A DNA stretch of 64,000 bases from Panonychus citri (taxonomy: Eukaryota > Arthropoda > Arachnida > Trombidiformes > Tetranychidae), in the NCBI RefSeq assembly GCF_014898815.1, contig NW_026515416.1:1240001-1304000 (forward strand), read 5' to 3'. The position numbers and the translations under genes were made by a program. Below the pieces are notes generated by a model. The model did no database searches, was not told the origin of the DNA, and saw nothing but the letters and a program-made list of their open reading frames with translations. Positions 1-12,659 of this stretch are shown here, one piece after another (positions within the stretch are counted from its first letter, which is position 1; the number at the start of each line of letters is the position of its first letter).

Positions 1-3000
1 ATATATATTATCTTTTGTTGTTACAGAATAAAATTCCGTATGGAATAATATTGTCTCCAGAATTGAACAAAGAATACAAAGCTTCGGTATTCAGTTCCAA
101 TTCAGGTATTACATGAGCTCATGGTATTTCAAGGTAATAGTATTAACCTCTTGCCAGTAGACAGCAAAGTATTTTCAAGCATTGGTGGTTTTGGATATCA
201 TGTTATTTCATGGTGAATGCTAATTCGTCTGATTTACTTTTTTTAGCTCCAATAATATTATAATATTGAATTCTGTAAATAAATATTTTTTTTTATAATT
301 GTTCATATCATATTTTTATCTCTAGCATTTACCAAAACAAAGTATATTTTTATATATATCATTCATGGTAAATGCCTGAGATCTGATTGACTGATTCATG
401 TTTTTATCTTGGAATCATAATATTAGTAGAAAATGATTCTGATAAAATATGATGACACTTATTCAGTTAAAATAACAAATTGATTAGGAAAAGTATCTCT
501 GGTTATTATTTTTATCAACATTCTGAAGAGATTCTGAAAGATTTCCGGACATCATGTTGATCTGAAATTCATTTTGAAAAGGTTATGTTCAATGTCAAAT
601 TAGAGCTTATTAACTTTCACCTTGATTACTTTCCCATTCAATTTCCATTCAGTTAATTTATCATGAATCAGGGTCACTCGGTTTTAATAGTTTTCCTTTA
701 TCTCATGCAACTTGAGTGACCAACAATAATCTTCACCTAAACCTTGAAACTTAATCTTACCTGAACTCAGAGTAAACATAAACTACACCCATGTAAGGAT
801 ATTAAACTAATCTCAAGGTAAAAATATCTCATACATTCATGAATTCAGGTAATCATTTTTTTTGCTGAACTTTTTCATATTGAACTTTTTTCTTACTTCG
901 TTACAACAACAATAATTTCAAGTTTACTTCCCTCAACTCCCTGTTCAGGGAAGGAGAAGTTGATAAGGAATAATAATAATTTCCATGGTTAAATTAGAAT
1001 CAGAAAAATATTATTTACAATCATCATGGTAAAGGTAAGAAAAGACCACGATGCTGAATGGGCAGAAAAAAAATCTGATCGATTCATGTTGAAACTTATA
1101 TTCATTCACCATGATTATTATTTGGAATGTGAAAGTAAATATTGAATTTGAATTGATGATAAAGATTATGAGATTAACATGATAATGTGAAAAGACAAAT
1201 AAATTTCATGGTGATCATTTCAATGGATTGAATTTGTTTACCAAATATCCTGTTTGTTGAATATCATTGATTCACAAGTGATTATTATCGTTACGAGTAT
1301 TCATTCACCTCTCATGGAATCTCAAATTACGCTGAGATTGTTATTTTCTGTGGAAACGATAATCTTAAAGTCTCTCCATGTATTCAGCAAGCTTTTCGAA
1401 AAGTTCTGAGAACTTTTTTTCTGCTTATTTTTTGTTCGTTTTGCTTTTTTTTTCCTTTGCTTCTTTCTTTCTTATTATTATCTTGGTTATTCAAGTTACC
1501 ATCATCATCATCATGATCAGAATTAACTTTCAGAATTTAATCCGCAATTTCATGTAATACTTTTCAAGGTGATAAAAAAAAGTTCATAAATATAAATTCA
1601 GCGACAATAAGTAGCTCAGAGATGAAAAATTTTCTTTCTCCATTTGTATTAGTTAATAAGTCTCATCTGAATTTCAAATGAAATCACAAATAATTTGATC
1701 GGTATCAATCCCAAGAAGATCATCATGTTATATTTCATATGAATTCTCAGTGAGGAAGGAAAAAAAATAGCATAACAATTTAAATAAATTGTTCATGTAA
1801 ATCAACAAGAAAAAAAGTTTCGAAATTACAAAATTCCGATTTGACTCTGAATCGATCATGTTAATAAGTGTATCGACTTTTTTTCAACAGGTATTTCAAT
1901 CATCACTTGAGTTGAGATTCGAGATGAAAAAAAAGAGTCTCAAAAGAGTCTCTTATGAAATCTTACATTTCAAACATGATATTCAGACTCAGAACTTTTA
2001 TCCAGCATCGGGATTGCATTTACCATATAACTGAATAGGTAAAAATTGGTGGAAAAGTAAAGTGGTGATTGAGCTTGAGAAATGTTGGCTTCTCATTGGA
2101 ACCTCATCACCTTCTCATGGTCATGAAAATGAACATCTATCAGACTGAATTTTACAATAATCAGCAGAATCCATGGGAACTTATAGACGGAATAAAATTC
2201 AGAAGAAAAAGAAGAAGAAAAAAGTTCAACCCTTTGGTTACCTTGTTGTATTCATTGTCTCGTTGTTATTGTTATTGGATATTTTCACCCTGAAATAACA
2301 GGATCAAATTCAATCTTCAATTAGTCTCAGCGTATTCATGTGATAATAATTTTTGACAGAAAAATTTTGGCGATGTTGCAATTACCATGATAAGAGAAAA
2401 TCAAATGGAAATTGGGTTCATACTTCAAAATGATCTGTAAATATGTTGAAAGTAATGATGATTCTCTAGCAAATTTCATGAGCTTTTATCAGAAAATCCA
2501 TTAGAACCTTAGATATAGTGAAAGTCATGGGGGATAAAATTTCATTCCTGAAAAAAAGCTCTTTAGATTCATTGTTACTTTCATGATCATACTCTGAATA
2601 AGATGAATACAAAGTATTATTGTTTTCATGCTCGACAAAGCAAATGCTACAATACCCATGGTATCATCAGTGTTTAATTGTCATTTTTATATTATTAGAA
2701 TAAAATTATCCCCATGTAATAATAGTTTTTAATACTTTTCTTATTATTACTCTCAACATGGATAATCGTACCTTGGATTCAGACTAATTGTTGATTCTTC
2801 AAATTTAATTTATTCTCAGATATTACAATTGTTTCAAGCAATTTTTAATCTGATTCATCAATTCTCAATTCAGGTTAACAAGATTTTCCATGTTGTTCAT
2901 TTATGATTCTTAGATTCGTCGAGCAGAAATTCATTTATCTTTAATCGTCCAATCCAGGGAATTGATTAAATTTACTGATTACCGGTGATTATTATTATTA

Positions 3001-3974
3001 TCTTTGGGCATCTTCAATTATGGTTACAATTGTCGTTGAAGAAAATGATACAGGTCAAATTCATCATTTCCGTTTCCGTTTCTCATTCTTAACTTAAGAA
3101 AAAGAAGAAGAAAAAAAAATAATAATAATGATAAAGATTCATCATCAACGGAAATGAGGAAAAAGCAAAGTTCTTGAATTGAATTTTCAGTTCATTTCCT
3201 TTAGTAATAATTCATTTCAAATCAATTTGATTTCTGGTTAAATGATCACTTAAACTATCATATCAATTAATTAAAATCAGACTAGTAATCATGATTAAGG
3301 TTAATTGTAAAAGCAAAGAGTATGAGACAAATCAATCTCTGAATAAAATTTGATATAATCATCTGATGATTACCATCATTGATGATTAGATTTCAATCAA
3401 ATCAAAGTATCAAATATCAGCTATTTAAAGTTAAATTCAATCATCGCAATGATTAATGTTGTAATTGGGTTAATTGTTTATCATTAAATTGAGCTTAATA
3501 CTGAACTTTGAAAGTTTCCAGATGAAAATTACTCAGTTGAAATGAACTGATTAACTGAGAAATAAACAAATAGCAAAATCGTGTATCAGTTTGATGGATT
3601 AAAATGAATTAATCATTTTCATCTTATGATAATCATCATCATCATCATCATCATCATCAGGAAACAATTCCAGATAATGATTAACTGGTGTCTCCATGAT
3701 TCCATCATCATGGATTTTTCATCTTCAATTACAGTTGCAAGTCTTTTTTGCCTTTGTCTCCCATAGAGACTGTTGATAAATTGTTCAGTTTATATTACGA
3801 ACTATTAATCTGATGTTTTTTATCATTGGAAACACAAGAAACCTTTTCAGTTACGATTACCATTGTTTAAGCTTCTTTGGGTAAACAAGTAACTTAATCT
3901 GGGTCAGTAAGGGTCAATATGATGCATCACACTAGTGACCTCTTCATCTGGATGGTCAGTTTCATGAAAGTATA
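1..3974. other. AT-rich non-coding stretch
   Basis: I see no supported gene here. The sequence is AT-rich with many dispersed CATG/TCATGAT words and short trinucleotide runs, including a CAT repeat near 3632-3658. The only reading frame over 60 codons (about 2069-2293) has a low-complexity, lysine-rich translation with no family resemblance and is probably chance. The stretch could be intergenic or intron of a gene lying to the left. Confidence 0.6.
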
Positions 3975-4444
3975 TGTAATGTAAAGTCAACTTTTGGAAA
4001 GAGAAACCAAAGGATAAGAAATCCTCTTTCTCATCTCTTTCTTTATTTTCTTTTTCTCTTTCTTTTTCTCTTTCATTTTCTCTTTCTTTTTGATTTAATT
4101 TCTCTCTCTCTCAACCTACAATTAATTAACTAATTGTTGCCAAACATTTATTGTTATTGTTGCTGTTGATCAACAACAACAACAACAACAACAACAAGTC
4201 AGTTGGTTACTTGATTAGGATGGTGATGGTTAATTAATTAATCATGTTGATGATTAATTAAAATGATTTCTAATTAATAAAGATTTAATTGTTTAAATTG
4301 GATTGAATTTCAATTAATAAGTTTTTATTTCAGCATCGATTGGTTTATATTTCCAAGGAAGTGATTAATTGGAATTCATATTCGGTGATAATTTCTGATT
4401 GGAAATATTTCTGTGAATTTCTGGCTGAAGCTTCATATTTTATA
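3975..4444 (+). repeat. Left LTR
   Basis: This direct repeat matches 5867-6301. It contains a pyrimidine-rich block, a CAA trinucleotide run near 4170-4197 and AT-rich sequence toward the end. It begins with TG but ends in TA rather than the usual CA, so the exact 3' boundary is uncertain by several bases. Confidence 0.75.
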
Positions 4445-4554
4445 AGTCGACAGGATTATCATCTGTCGGTGATAATCCATTGATTAATTCTTTTCTTTTG
4501 GTGATCAATTAATTGATTGATTATCAATTGGAATCAATTGGAATCAACCAAACC

Positions 4555-4705
4555 AATCGCTGACCCAAACACCAACTCAATCGCTGAACCAATTGCTGAA
4601 CCAATTGCTGAACTAATCGCTGAACCAACCAAACTAAACCAAACACTGAACCAAACACTGAACCAAACACTGAACCAAACACTGAACCAAACACTGAACC
4701 AACCA
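4555..4705 (+). repeat. 12-bp minisatellite inside the LTR element
   Basis: A 12-nt period runs through this block. Five consecutive AACCAAACACTG units lie at 4637-4696, preceded by diverged AACCAATTGCTG-type units. Because the period is a multiple of three, the repeat stays open in several frames and produces Asn-Gln-Thr-Leu style repeats. Those frames have no other coding support, so I treat the block as tandem-repeat DNA. Confidence 0.8.
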
Positions 4706-5258
4706 TTGAACAATATGATTACCACCACCAAGCTAGTCACTGGTTCGAGAGATAATTCTCTCTGATTTCTCTCTGCTAATCTTTCACTTCACCCGCTGAT
4801 AGACTTTAATCCACAGCCACTAAATCCATTTATGCCCACTGACCAACGCTGTTCACCATCTGAATCCGCTACCACCAACACTTTACCTTTTCCTGTTCCA
4901 TCCACTATTGTCTGTTGTCCACTGCTGTCCATCCTCCTGTCACTGTAGTTGCTGTCCACCCATTACCACTGACCTGTTTCTGTCCTTCCATCTCTACTAT
5001 CTTCTCATTACTATCCATTGCTGTTATCATTATCCATCCATTGACTCTGTCCATCTTCATACTGGTTCACCTTGATAACTTCGGTCCACTTTCATCATTG
5101 ACATCAGTAACCACTAACAACCTTTGACCTAAGAGTAACTGGATATAATAACAAACTGGTGTTATTATTGTTACTCCAACTGCTGATTTCTTATAATCAA
5201 CTAATAATTCATCCATCTAATCACATTTGCTGCTGTAACCAATCGTCCACTGAGAATC

Positions 5259-5824
5259 ATGTCCTTTGATTCAAATGCTAAACTGCAGTTTCCCGATCGC
5301 TCAGGTGACCAAACTGTCGATCCGCTGATTAATTTCACCAGATTGAAATTCCACCAATGTGATGATGTTGATTATTACTGTGATTATAAGGAATATTATT
5401 CTCTACTCGCTGGATTATCTGAGTCAAATGCTGTTGCTTTGATGATTGAGGACTTGACATTTGAACTTAAACTATTTTTCATTGGTCTTCATGTGAAAAC
5501 CTATGAACATTTTCGTCAAATTATCAAGACAGGTTATCAAACATTATTCGAACCAATGAAGTCACATCTTCAGATGAGGATGATGATATTCATATTGAGT
5601 ATATTCATGAGAACTGTTCACCACCTTGTCTTCTCAAGACTCCGAGAGCTCCATGTTGGAAATGTTACATCGCTGGAAGACCAACACAGTTCCATTGGTA
5701 TGATCATTGTCCCTTCGCTGCTGATCAAGAAGACCAAAGTACCAATGATGATCAAGCTGATACTCCCGCTGCTAATCAAGTCCATCAAACTGGTGATGAG
5801 ATTGATTATATTCAAATTGACTGA
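5259..5824 (+). pseudogene. Gag-like protein of the LTR element, frameshifted
   Basis: An ATG at 5259 opens a frame with plausible Gag-like sequence for about 95 codons. Coding character then moves to the -1 frame somewhere around 5530-5580 and continues to a TGA at 5822-5824. The second part contains an acidic stretch (SSDEDDDIHIEY) and then, at 5654-5710, a cysteine/histidine cluster with spacing C-x2-C-x9-H-x4-C. That resembles a Gag zinc knuckle but has a longer middle loop than the canonical C-x2-C-x4-H-x4-C. The break behaves like one missing base. It may be real decay or an assembly deletion. Staying in the first frame past the break gives hydrophobic, non-Gag-like sequence to 5834, which argues against that reading. 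Confidence 0.6.
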
Positions 5825-5866
5825 ATTATGCTGATAATTCCCTCCGTTTAATCATAAGGGTGGGGA

Positions 5867-6301
5867 TGTAATGTAAACAACTTTGAAAGAGAAACCAAAG
5901 GATAAGAAAACTTTTCTCATCTCTTTCTTTATTTTCTTTTCTTCTTTTCTCTTTCATTTTCTTTCTTTGATTTAATTTCTCTCTCTCAACCTACAATTAA
6001 TTAACTAATTGTTACAACATTTATTATTGTTATTGTTGTTGATCAACAACAACAATAAACAACAACAAGTCAGGGTTACTTGATTAGATGGTGATGGTTA
6101 ATTAATTAATCATGTTGATGATTAATTAAAATGATTTCTAATTAATAAAGATTTAATTGTTTAAATTGGATTGAATTTCAATTAATGTTTTATTTCAGCA
6201 TCGATTGGTTTATATTTCAAGGAAGATTAATTGGAATCATATTCTGATAATTTCTGATTGAAATATTCTGTGAATTTCTGGCTGAAGCTTCATATTTTAT
6301 A
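5867..6301 (+). repeat. Right LTR
   Basis: This is the partner of the left LTR. It is about 35 bp shorter, and most differences are gaps of 1-3 bases in this copy, with few base substitutions. It is preceded directly by the putative polypurine tract. Confidence 0.75.
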
Positions 6302-6912
6302 TATATTCATCTAATAATAATAGTACAATATGAAGGTCTAATTGGTACTATTAGAGGTTAAAGGGTATGAGAATTTTTTTCAGAATCATCTACTGACCCT
6401 GCTAATGGTCATTTCCTATTTCAAGTTCAAGATTAATCTTAATCGAACTGTGATTTAGAAGGAAACGAGAGAGAGAGAGAGAGAAAAAAAAATAATAAAG
6501 TAATTGAAAAGATTGAGAGTTCGGAGAGAAAAAAAATGTTCTTTTAGAACAAAAAGTTCTCTCTCCTAAACTAAATGACCATTCTAATGATATCATTACA
6601 TATATTTTCCTATCCTAGTGGTAGATGGTCAGTTTGACTGATGATAGATGTGATTTTAAGTGACCAATGGGGATTGTTCAACCATAAGATATCATCTCAA
6701 TCGTTGAAGCTTGAATTGATTCAGTTGACTGATTGATTGAAGATCATTTAGAAAATTTTTGTTTTTATTAAATTTCCAAGGAAAAATTTTCAAGATAATA
6801 TTTAGACTTAAAAACAAAATCTACAAACAAAAAGTTCTGATCAAAGTCGAACTTCGTATTAATCAGAATAGATTATTGTCTTCATGTCTCATTACTTTTT
6901 CTCATGGTGATG

Positions 6913-6916
<4 letters not shown>

Positions 6917-6953
<37 letters not shown>
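6917..6953 (+). repeat. (CT)n microsatellite
   Basis: An uninterrupted CT dinucleotide run. Similar CT or GA runs recur at about 44820-44851, 45470-45505, 46013-46034, 47410-47442 and 50719-50752. Confidence 0.9.
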
Positions 6954-6959
<6 letters not shown>

Positions 6960-6990
6960 AAAGAGAGATCCAATTTCCTAATCATAAGAA

Positions 6991-7028
6991 TGACAATCTA
7001 TTGTTGATGGATCAGCAATAGATTGTCA
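6991..7028. repeat. Perfect short hairpin
   Basis: TGACAATCTATTG at 6991-7003 is the exact reverse complement of CAATAGATTGTCA at 7016-7028, separated by 12 bases. This could be the core of a small inverted-repeat element. No target duplication is obvious. Confidence 0.7.
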
Positions 7029-8825
7029 CCATTTAGATAATCACATTATAATTATACACGTTGATTGGGTAATCATTTTGTTGATATCTGCTAATTACAC
7101 GGTTCCAAAGTGGTGATAATATAACATTATTATCATGCTATGGCGTTTCCTGAATAAATGAATATCAAAGCTCAGTTCTGATGAGATGAAAGATATTGAC
7201 TTCAACTTATTGGGAAAAGAATCCAAATTTTGAGAGTAAACATTTTATGAATCAATAGATTTGATTAATAATCTAATCAAGTTGACGATTACACGATGAC
7301 TATTAATCTGAATCCATAAGTAATCAACTTGTTAATCATTATTAATCATGATGAATGATTTTCTCTTCTATTTCTATGAGATTCATGAACTTTTATCGAA
7401 TTGAAAAAAAAGTAAAAACAAAATTTTCTCATCAAACATTTCGTTCAGATTTTCATCTCTACCATTGAAAATTCAACAGAAAAATCCTAATCCTTTCATG
7501 TAAACATCTCAACAAAGATACTCATGAGATTATGTATCTCGTAAATTCATATGAAAAAACATCATGAAACAATGAACATTTGTCAAGGTTGAAAATTTCA
7601 TTCCATGAAATTTTGAGAATCATAAGTTAACATTCATAGTATTTAGTGTTAGCTTGAGTTGTTACATTATTTTTTTTTCCATCATATGACATTTTGGAAC
7701 AAAAAAAAAGTCCAAACAAAAATCAGGCAAACAAAGAGTCAGAAATTTCATCATCATCAGAATCATCATCTATTGTATTATCATGATATCTCATCATGTA
7801 GCTACTCCTACCAACAATTAAGGGTTGACATTTACAGTTGACAAAACTTTTATTACTCTCTCTCTTCATATTTACATGTAAAAGTTTATCGGTTGCTATT
7901 GTTACTCATAATATGATCAATTCTAGATATCAACCAAGCTGAATGTTAATGTACAATAATATATATACCTAATGATGAACAATTTCCGTTTTTGATAATA
8001 AAACTATTATTTATTACAACAAGTTCCAAGTCATTACAACTCATTTACCTATTGAACAAATAGTTTAACCATAAATAACCCGGAAGTGAATCATTACTAT
8101 TAAGGTGTAATATTATTGTTTCCAATATTTATTCATATAATATTTCATCACTATGAATAAATTATGAAACCTTTCATGATAATATTGTCTAAAAAAGTTA
8201 CAGAAAAATATTAACTAATATAACTGTAAACTCAACATCTATCAATATGAATAATAATTTTATCATTAAGATATTTACAAACTTTTTCAAATTAGTATTC
8301 AAGTAAATTGCTGCATACTAATTGTTTACTACTTTTCAATGATTTATTATGATTGTCATGGTATTCATTGCTGACCCGAGGGTATGCTGAAAATATTAAT
8401 GCTTCATTGGTATGAATTTAAAATGAATCTAGAAAAATAAATTGTTACAACTGATAGTTTATAAGAAAAAGTTATAAATAAATTGTTGGGAGTGAGAAAG
8501 AAACTCAGTTAATCCGGTTAACTCCTGATTCAATCAAGTATCATGCTCACAATTAACTTTACAATTTAATAACTAATTTATATTATGGATTATTAACCAT
8601 TAGTACTAATTATTAATCGTAATTAGAAATTGTTACGTTAATCATTTATTACTGTTTGTAAAGTGAACTTTTTTTCCCATTTCTCTAATTAATTTACCTT
8701 TTTTCTTGATTAATTAATTTAGATTCAATTCTGAGTTACAGATAATATTGATTATCTTGATATTAAGCAATTGAGTTTGTTTTTTGTTAATATTTGATTG
8801 ATGAAACTTATCAAATTAAGTTCAG

Positions 8826-9370
8826 CTCTCATGATGATAATGAGAGATTGATTCAAGTTTTTTTTCAGCTAATTCTGATTCTTCATTGGCAACAACTAAA
8901 GATTCATCAGGAGCTTCCCCTGTATTATAAGCAATATATTTTTCATGAATAGTAAATGATAATAGCACTTGAACTTGTTGAAAATCAATTTCAAGCAATT
9001 GTCGTGAAAAAAGAGGTTCAGTTTCAGAGGAAGAGGAAATACTTAGGTGATTTTGTTAATGATTTCGAGGAAAAAATTAATAACCTGATAAAGATAAAGG
9101 GAAAGTCATTGATTTTCTTACAAGTTAACTGATGAAATGATTAATTCATAACCATGTTTGAGCTAAATACTTTCATGAAAATTCAGGATCAACAATTGTA
9201 TCAACTAAATTGATATAATATTTCATGATATTGTTCAATATTTGGCTTACATTATCAGCAAATAGCTTCAATTGCATGGGTGCTTACAACAGAGCTTAAT
9301 GAAAGTTTCAATGATGAACAATTTCAATTTCAAATGAATTAATATTATCTGCTGATGGTGTTTACCTGAG
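8826..9370 (-). pseudogene. Possible decayed coding relic
   Basis: On the minus strand, about 9055-8826 reads as an open frame of roughly 75 codons with a protein-like mix of Glu, Ser, Ala and Gln (for example SISSSSETEPLFSRQLLEID). It is bounded upstream by an in-frame stop and has no start codon. A second open stretch just upstream (around 9290-9190, with QLKLFADNVSQILNNI) has similar character and ends in a stop. Neither piece resembles a family I can name and no clear splice signals join them. The basis is composition only, and chance cannot be excluded. Confidence 0.25.
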
Positions 9371-12092
9371 CCTATTTAGATAATACCTTTATTTGTTGTT
9401 TTACTTTAATCGTTTATGGTTTGGTGATCAATTAATCAACTTGAAATTCAGCTAAGTAACATTTATTGATTGCTGTTAATATTTAAATTTAGATGATAAA
9501 TTAATGAGGGATATTGAAATTACTATTAGTATCAATAAAGAGATACTTGTATTAATATTTACAAGGGATAATATTAAATGTAACCCATTAAATTGTTTTT
9601 TAAACAATTAAGGATTAAAAGTGAAATAGGATTAATTTACTTTACTATTAAATTTTTTCACTCACATGGTAATCAATTGGATCGATTGAAAGTTTAATTG
9701 TACTGGAAGACAAACAATTCTAGTAATTAACTGGTAAATATCAATAATTTACAGGTAACAAAATCTTCAGGTAAAAGTTATTTATTCAGAATGAGTTGTA
9801 ACTTTTTTTTCCCTATCGATCTAATAATATAAATCAGTTGATCACGATTGAGAATCAATTTTTTTTTACTCAATAAAAGTTCAGTTTTGTTTCAACATCA
9901 TGTTATCATGTATTCAGATAATCATTTTGTTTATATTGTAAAAGTTTTCTATCAATTTGAATTGAAATTGTTACTTTTCAATAGTCTCCAGGTTGATGAG
10001 TATTTTTCCATGGGTTGGTTAATCTATAAGAGGATAAAGTTGAGATTTGGAAGGAAAAAAGTTCTGTTAACTTTTCTCAAGTTTCAAGAACTGATTGAAA
10101 ACTTTTTTCTCCACCCTGGTAATATTATAAACATCACATGATTATGTGTATTCATGTAACGTTCATGATGCTGTTAACATTTACAATTGACTCACACTCG
10201 GATTTTAATGATGATAATGATGATAAAAAACTGATGATAATGATATAAACTCTGCTAATGATCAATAATTTTTTTTGATCATTTCATGATAATCATAATC
10301 ATCATTATGTTAAAAAGCTCAATGAATTTTTCAGAATCAATAGAAGCTCAGTCAGATTGTTAATGTTTATCCATTAGACTCTCAAGCTTATCATGAATTC
10401 TTGAACAATCACCTAGTCAGATAATAGATAATATCAAAGCACGATTTTCATGAGAGCGAAACAAAAAGTTCTGAAACTTTCTTATCGTAAAGGTAAATGA
10501 AAATCTTTCACTCTTCAAACTTCAATAATACAGATAATTACATGGTGGTGGCCATGGTGAATTCATGATACAATTTTTTGCTTCTCCCATATAATTAATT
10601 AGATTTAAAGTTTCATTTACAAATGAATTTCATCAAGAAAATAGTTTCATTGAATTAGAATTTTTTTCTGATAATTTCCATATGATAATCTGCTCAGTTC
10701 CCTTTGTAAATTCATTTAACTGTTGATGATAATCATGATAACACTTGACCAGAATAATTAATTGGCCAACAAATCCGATAAAATTAACAATTAGCATTTC
10801 AATTACCAACCATTAATTGTTGTTGCTTCAAACGAAACATTTATCATCAATTAACTAATCTTGTTACTGTTGATTACAATTGATTGTTGATATGTTTATG
10901 ATAACAATAGAAACTCATTAATTGTAAATCAAATTAAATCGCAAATCTGATCAAAAGCAAAATATTTACACAATCAAAATCTATGATTAGATTAATTAAT
11001 GTATCATTTAGTTTTTATCAGGAAAATTCAAACAATTTAAACCATTGTCATTACTTGATTATCTAAATTGTTGACGTTGATTGTTCAATTTGTCTAAAGG
11101 GAAAAATGAAAAACCTTTCCTAATTTAAATAGTTAGTTAGTTAATAGTAATTTCCCCTAATCATATACCCTCAGGGCTATTAGACAATTTAAATATTCAA
11201 CAATGATGATCACTTGAGAGTGACACTTAATTACTGATTGTTGATTAAAGTGATCAAATAAAGTATTTGACAAAAATTTTAAATGCTATTGGGTGAAAAC
11301 GGTTAATCACAATTAACATGCTATTCAATTGCTGTTTAGATTTGATTACAATATTGAAATTGTTTTCAAGATAAAACTGTTTTGTTTTGATGTTTTAATT
11401 AAACACTTTGTCGTAATTGTTGCATCATCTTAATTGTCCTCATCACTTTCAATGAATAGATGCAGTTAATAGTTGCAATTAGCTTTCAACTTGTATTAAT
11501 TTTTGATGATCTAGAGGACTGGTGATGACAATGATTAAGAGTAGCAGGAATTGTTGACACTCCTTTGATTAACTATTGATCAATAAATGTCACAACACTT
11601 TCTAACTTAATCATCAACATGCACAATCTAAACTGGTGAAGTTTATGTAACAACAATCGGAGGAAATGTTCATAAAGAAAAAAAAAGTTCACAACTCGAA
11701 AGAATCGAAAAAAAAAACAATTTTTTGACAAGAAAAAGAAGAAGAAAAAAATATCGAACAAAACAAGTTCGATTCTTATTTTTTTCATGTATCAAACTCT
11801 TTGATAATACCAAATATTATTTTTAGAACTTTTTGAGAATCTATCTTAACGATTAGATAATCTTACTAATATTGATAGTAGATTATCGTGTAATTATTAT
11901 CCTGAGAATATATTAATCAATTCGAGAGGAAGAAAAGTTCTAATGGGCTATTTATACGTTTTCGATGAGACAAATTTTCTCAACTTTTTCTTTCCCTCAG
12001 AATTTTAGTGTCAATGTATTGACAGAAAAGTTTATCACTTAATTCTTACATTCTAGTCAATGGATTAGATTTTTTTTTCTCGAAATTAATAC

Positions 12093-12659
12093 TCACCTAT
12101 CAATACTCATAACAGTGAGGATAAAGACCGACGAGAAGACCGTTAGATGGGCCACGAAATTATTGATCGAACAGTAAATTGTACCAAAAGGCCAATGTGA
12201 GTTCAACATCCATGTAAAGTTGAATGCGGTGTTAAACAGAGCCATTAATAGATCGGCAAAGGCCAAATTGAGTAAGAACAAATTGGTTATCGTTCTCATT
12301 CGGACATGGGCCAAAATTATCCAGATAACGAGAGCATTTCCAATCACGGTTGTGGTTATAATACCGGTGAACAATAATATCCATATGATTCGTGCCCATG
12401 GAACCAAAATATAAGGTGCTGATCCGATTCGTAGTTTTAAACATTCAACCAGAATCCGAGAGGTGGTCAAGTTAATTGTCGCACTTTTGATTCCACTGTT
12501 GAGCCAAGTACCATTGTCTTTATCACTGTTTAAATTAATTAGATCATTACTAATATCACTTGCACTTGTAACACATTCAGTTACATTTGACCAGAAAAGT
12601 GGATCCGATTGATTGTAAAAATCAACTAAATTATAAACTCTGGAAGTTGATTCTTTCAT
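12093..12659 (-). CDS. Tachykinin/natalisin-type GPCR, first coding exon
   Basis: This exon encodes the first 189 residues of a class A peptide GPCR. Such receptors sit in the plasma membrane and signal through G proteins when bound by neuropeptides. It has a long N-terminal extracellular segment with several N-x-S/T sites (residues 1-80) and TM1 with the GN..V pattern (VIGNALVIWIIL). A short loop (MRTITN) is followed by TM2 with the family LAFAD motif. Next come the extracellular loop signature NSHWPFG, the disulfide cysteine, and TM3 ending in SIDR. The loop and TM3 region (NSHWPFGTIYCSINNFVA) closely resembles insect TkR86C-type receptors, which respond to natalisin or tachykinin-related peptides. 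The exon ends at a good donor (GATAG/GTGAGT on the minus strand). TM4-TM7 are not seen in the window, so the gene is partial here. The subfamily call is from memory of motifs and is less certain than the GPCR call. Confidence 0.85.
   Translation of the reverse strand: MKESTSRVYNLVDFYNQSDPLFWSNVTECVTSASDISNDLINLNSDKDNGTWLNSGIKSATINLTTSRILVECLKLRIGSAPYILVPWARIIWILLFTGIITTTVIGNALVIWIILAHVRMRTITNLFLLNLAFADLLMALFNTAFNFTWMLNSHWPFGTIYCSINNFVAHLTVFSSVFILTVMSIDR

Larger units (their letters stand above)
3975..6305 (+). mobile_element. Short LTR retrotransposon with Gag only
   Basis: Two direct repeats of about 470 bp (3975-4444) and 435 bp (5867-6301) bracket about 1.4 kb. Both start TGTAATGTAAA and both end in a shared GCTTCATATTTTATA tract. 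A purine-rich tract (AAGGGTGGGGA) lies immediately before the right repeat, where a polypurine tract primes plus-strand synthesis in LTR elements. Flanking TATA at 3971-3974 and 6302-6305 may be a 4-bp target duplication, although it is low in complexity. The interior encodes only a Gag-like frame (5259-5824). No protease, reverse transcriptase, RNase H or integrase is visible, so the element would be non-autonomous. I could not identify a tRNA primer site after the left LTR. The LTR lineage (Gypsy, Copia or BEL) is not determinable from what is present. Confidence 0.75.
6306..12092. other. Non-coding stretch, probably partly receptor intron
   Basis: No gene is supported except a possible coding relic at 8826-9370. 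The stretch contains a (CT)n microsatellite at about 6917-6953, a perfect 13-bp-stem hairpin at 6991-7028, and many CATGAT/ATCAT words. The minus-strand receptor exon ends at 12093 with a splice donor, so sequence to the left must begin as its intron. I did not find the following receptor exons (transmembrane helices 4-7) in this interval. They may lie beyond the left edge or may be short exons I missed. Confidence 0.5.

Noticed and set aside
4517..4765. 82-codon frame with Asn-Gln-Thr-Leu repeats, and two antisense frames
   Set aside because: They are explained by a 12-bp minisatellite whose period keeps every frame open.
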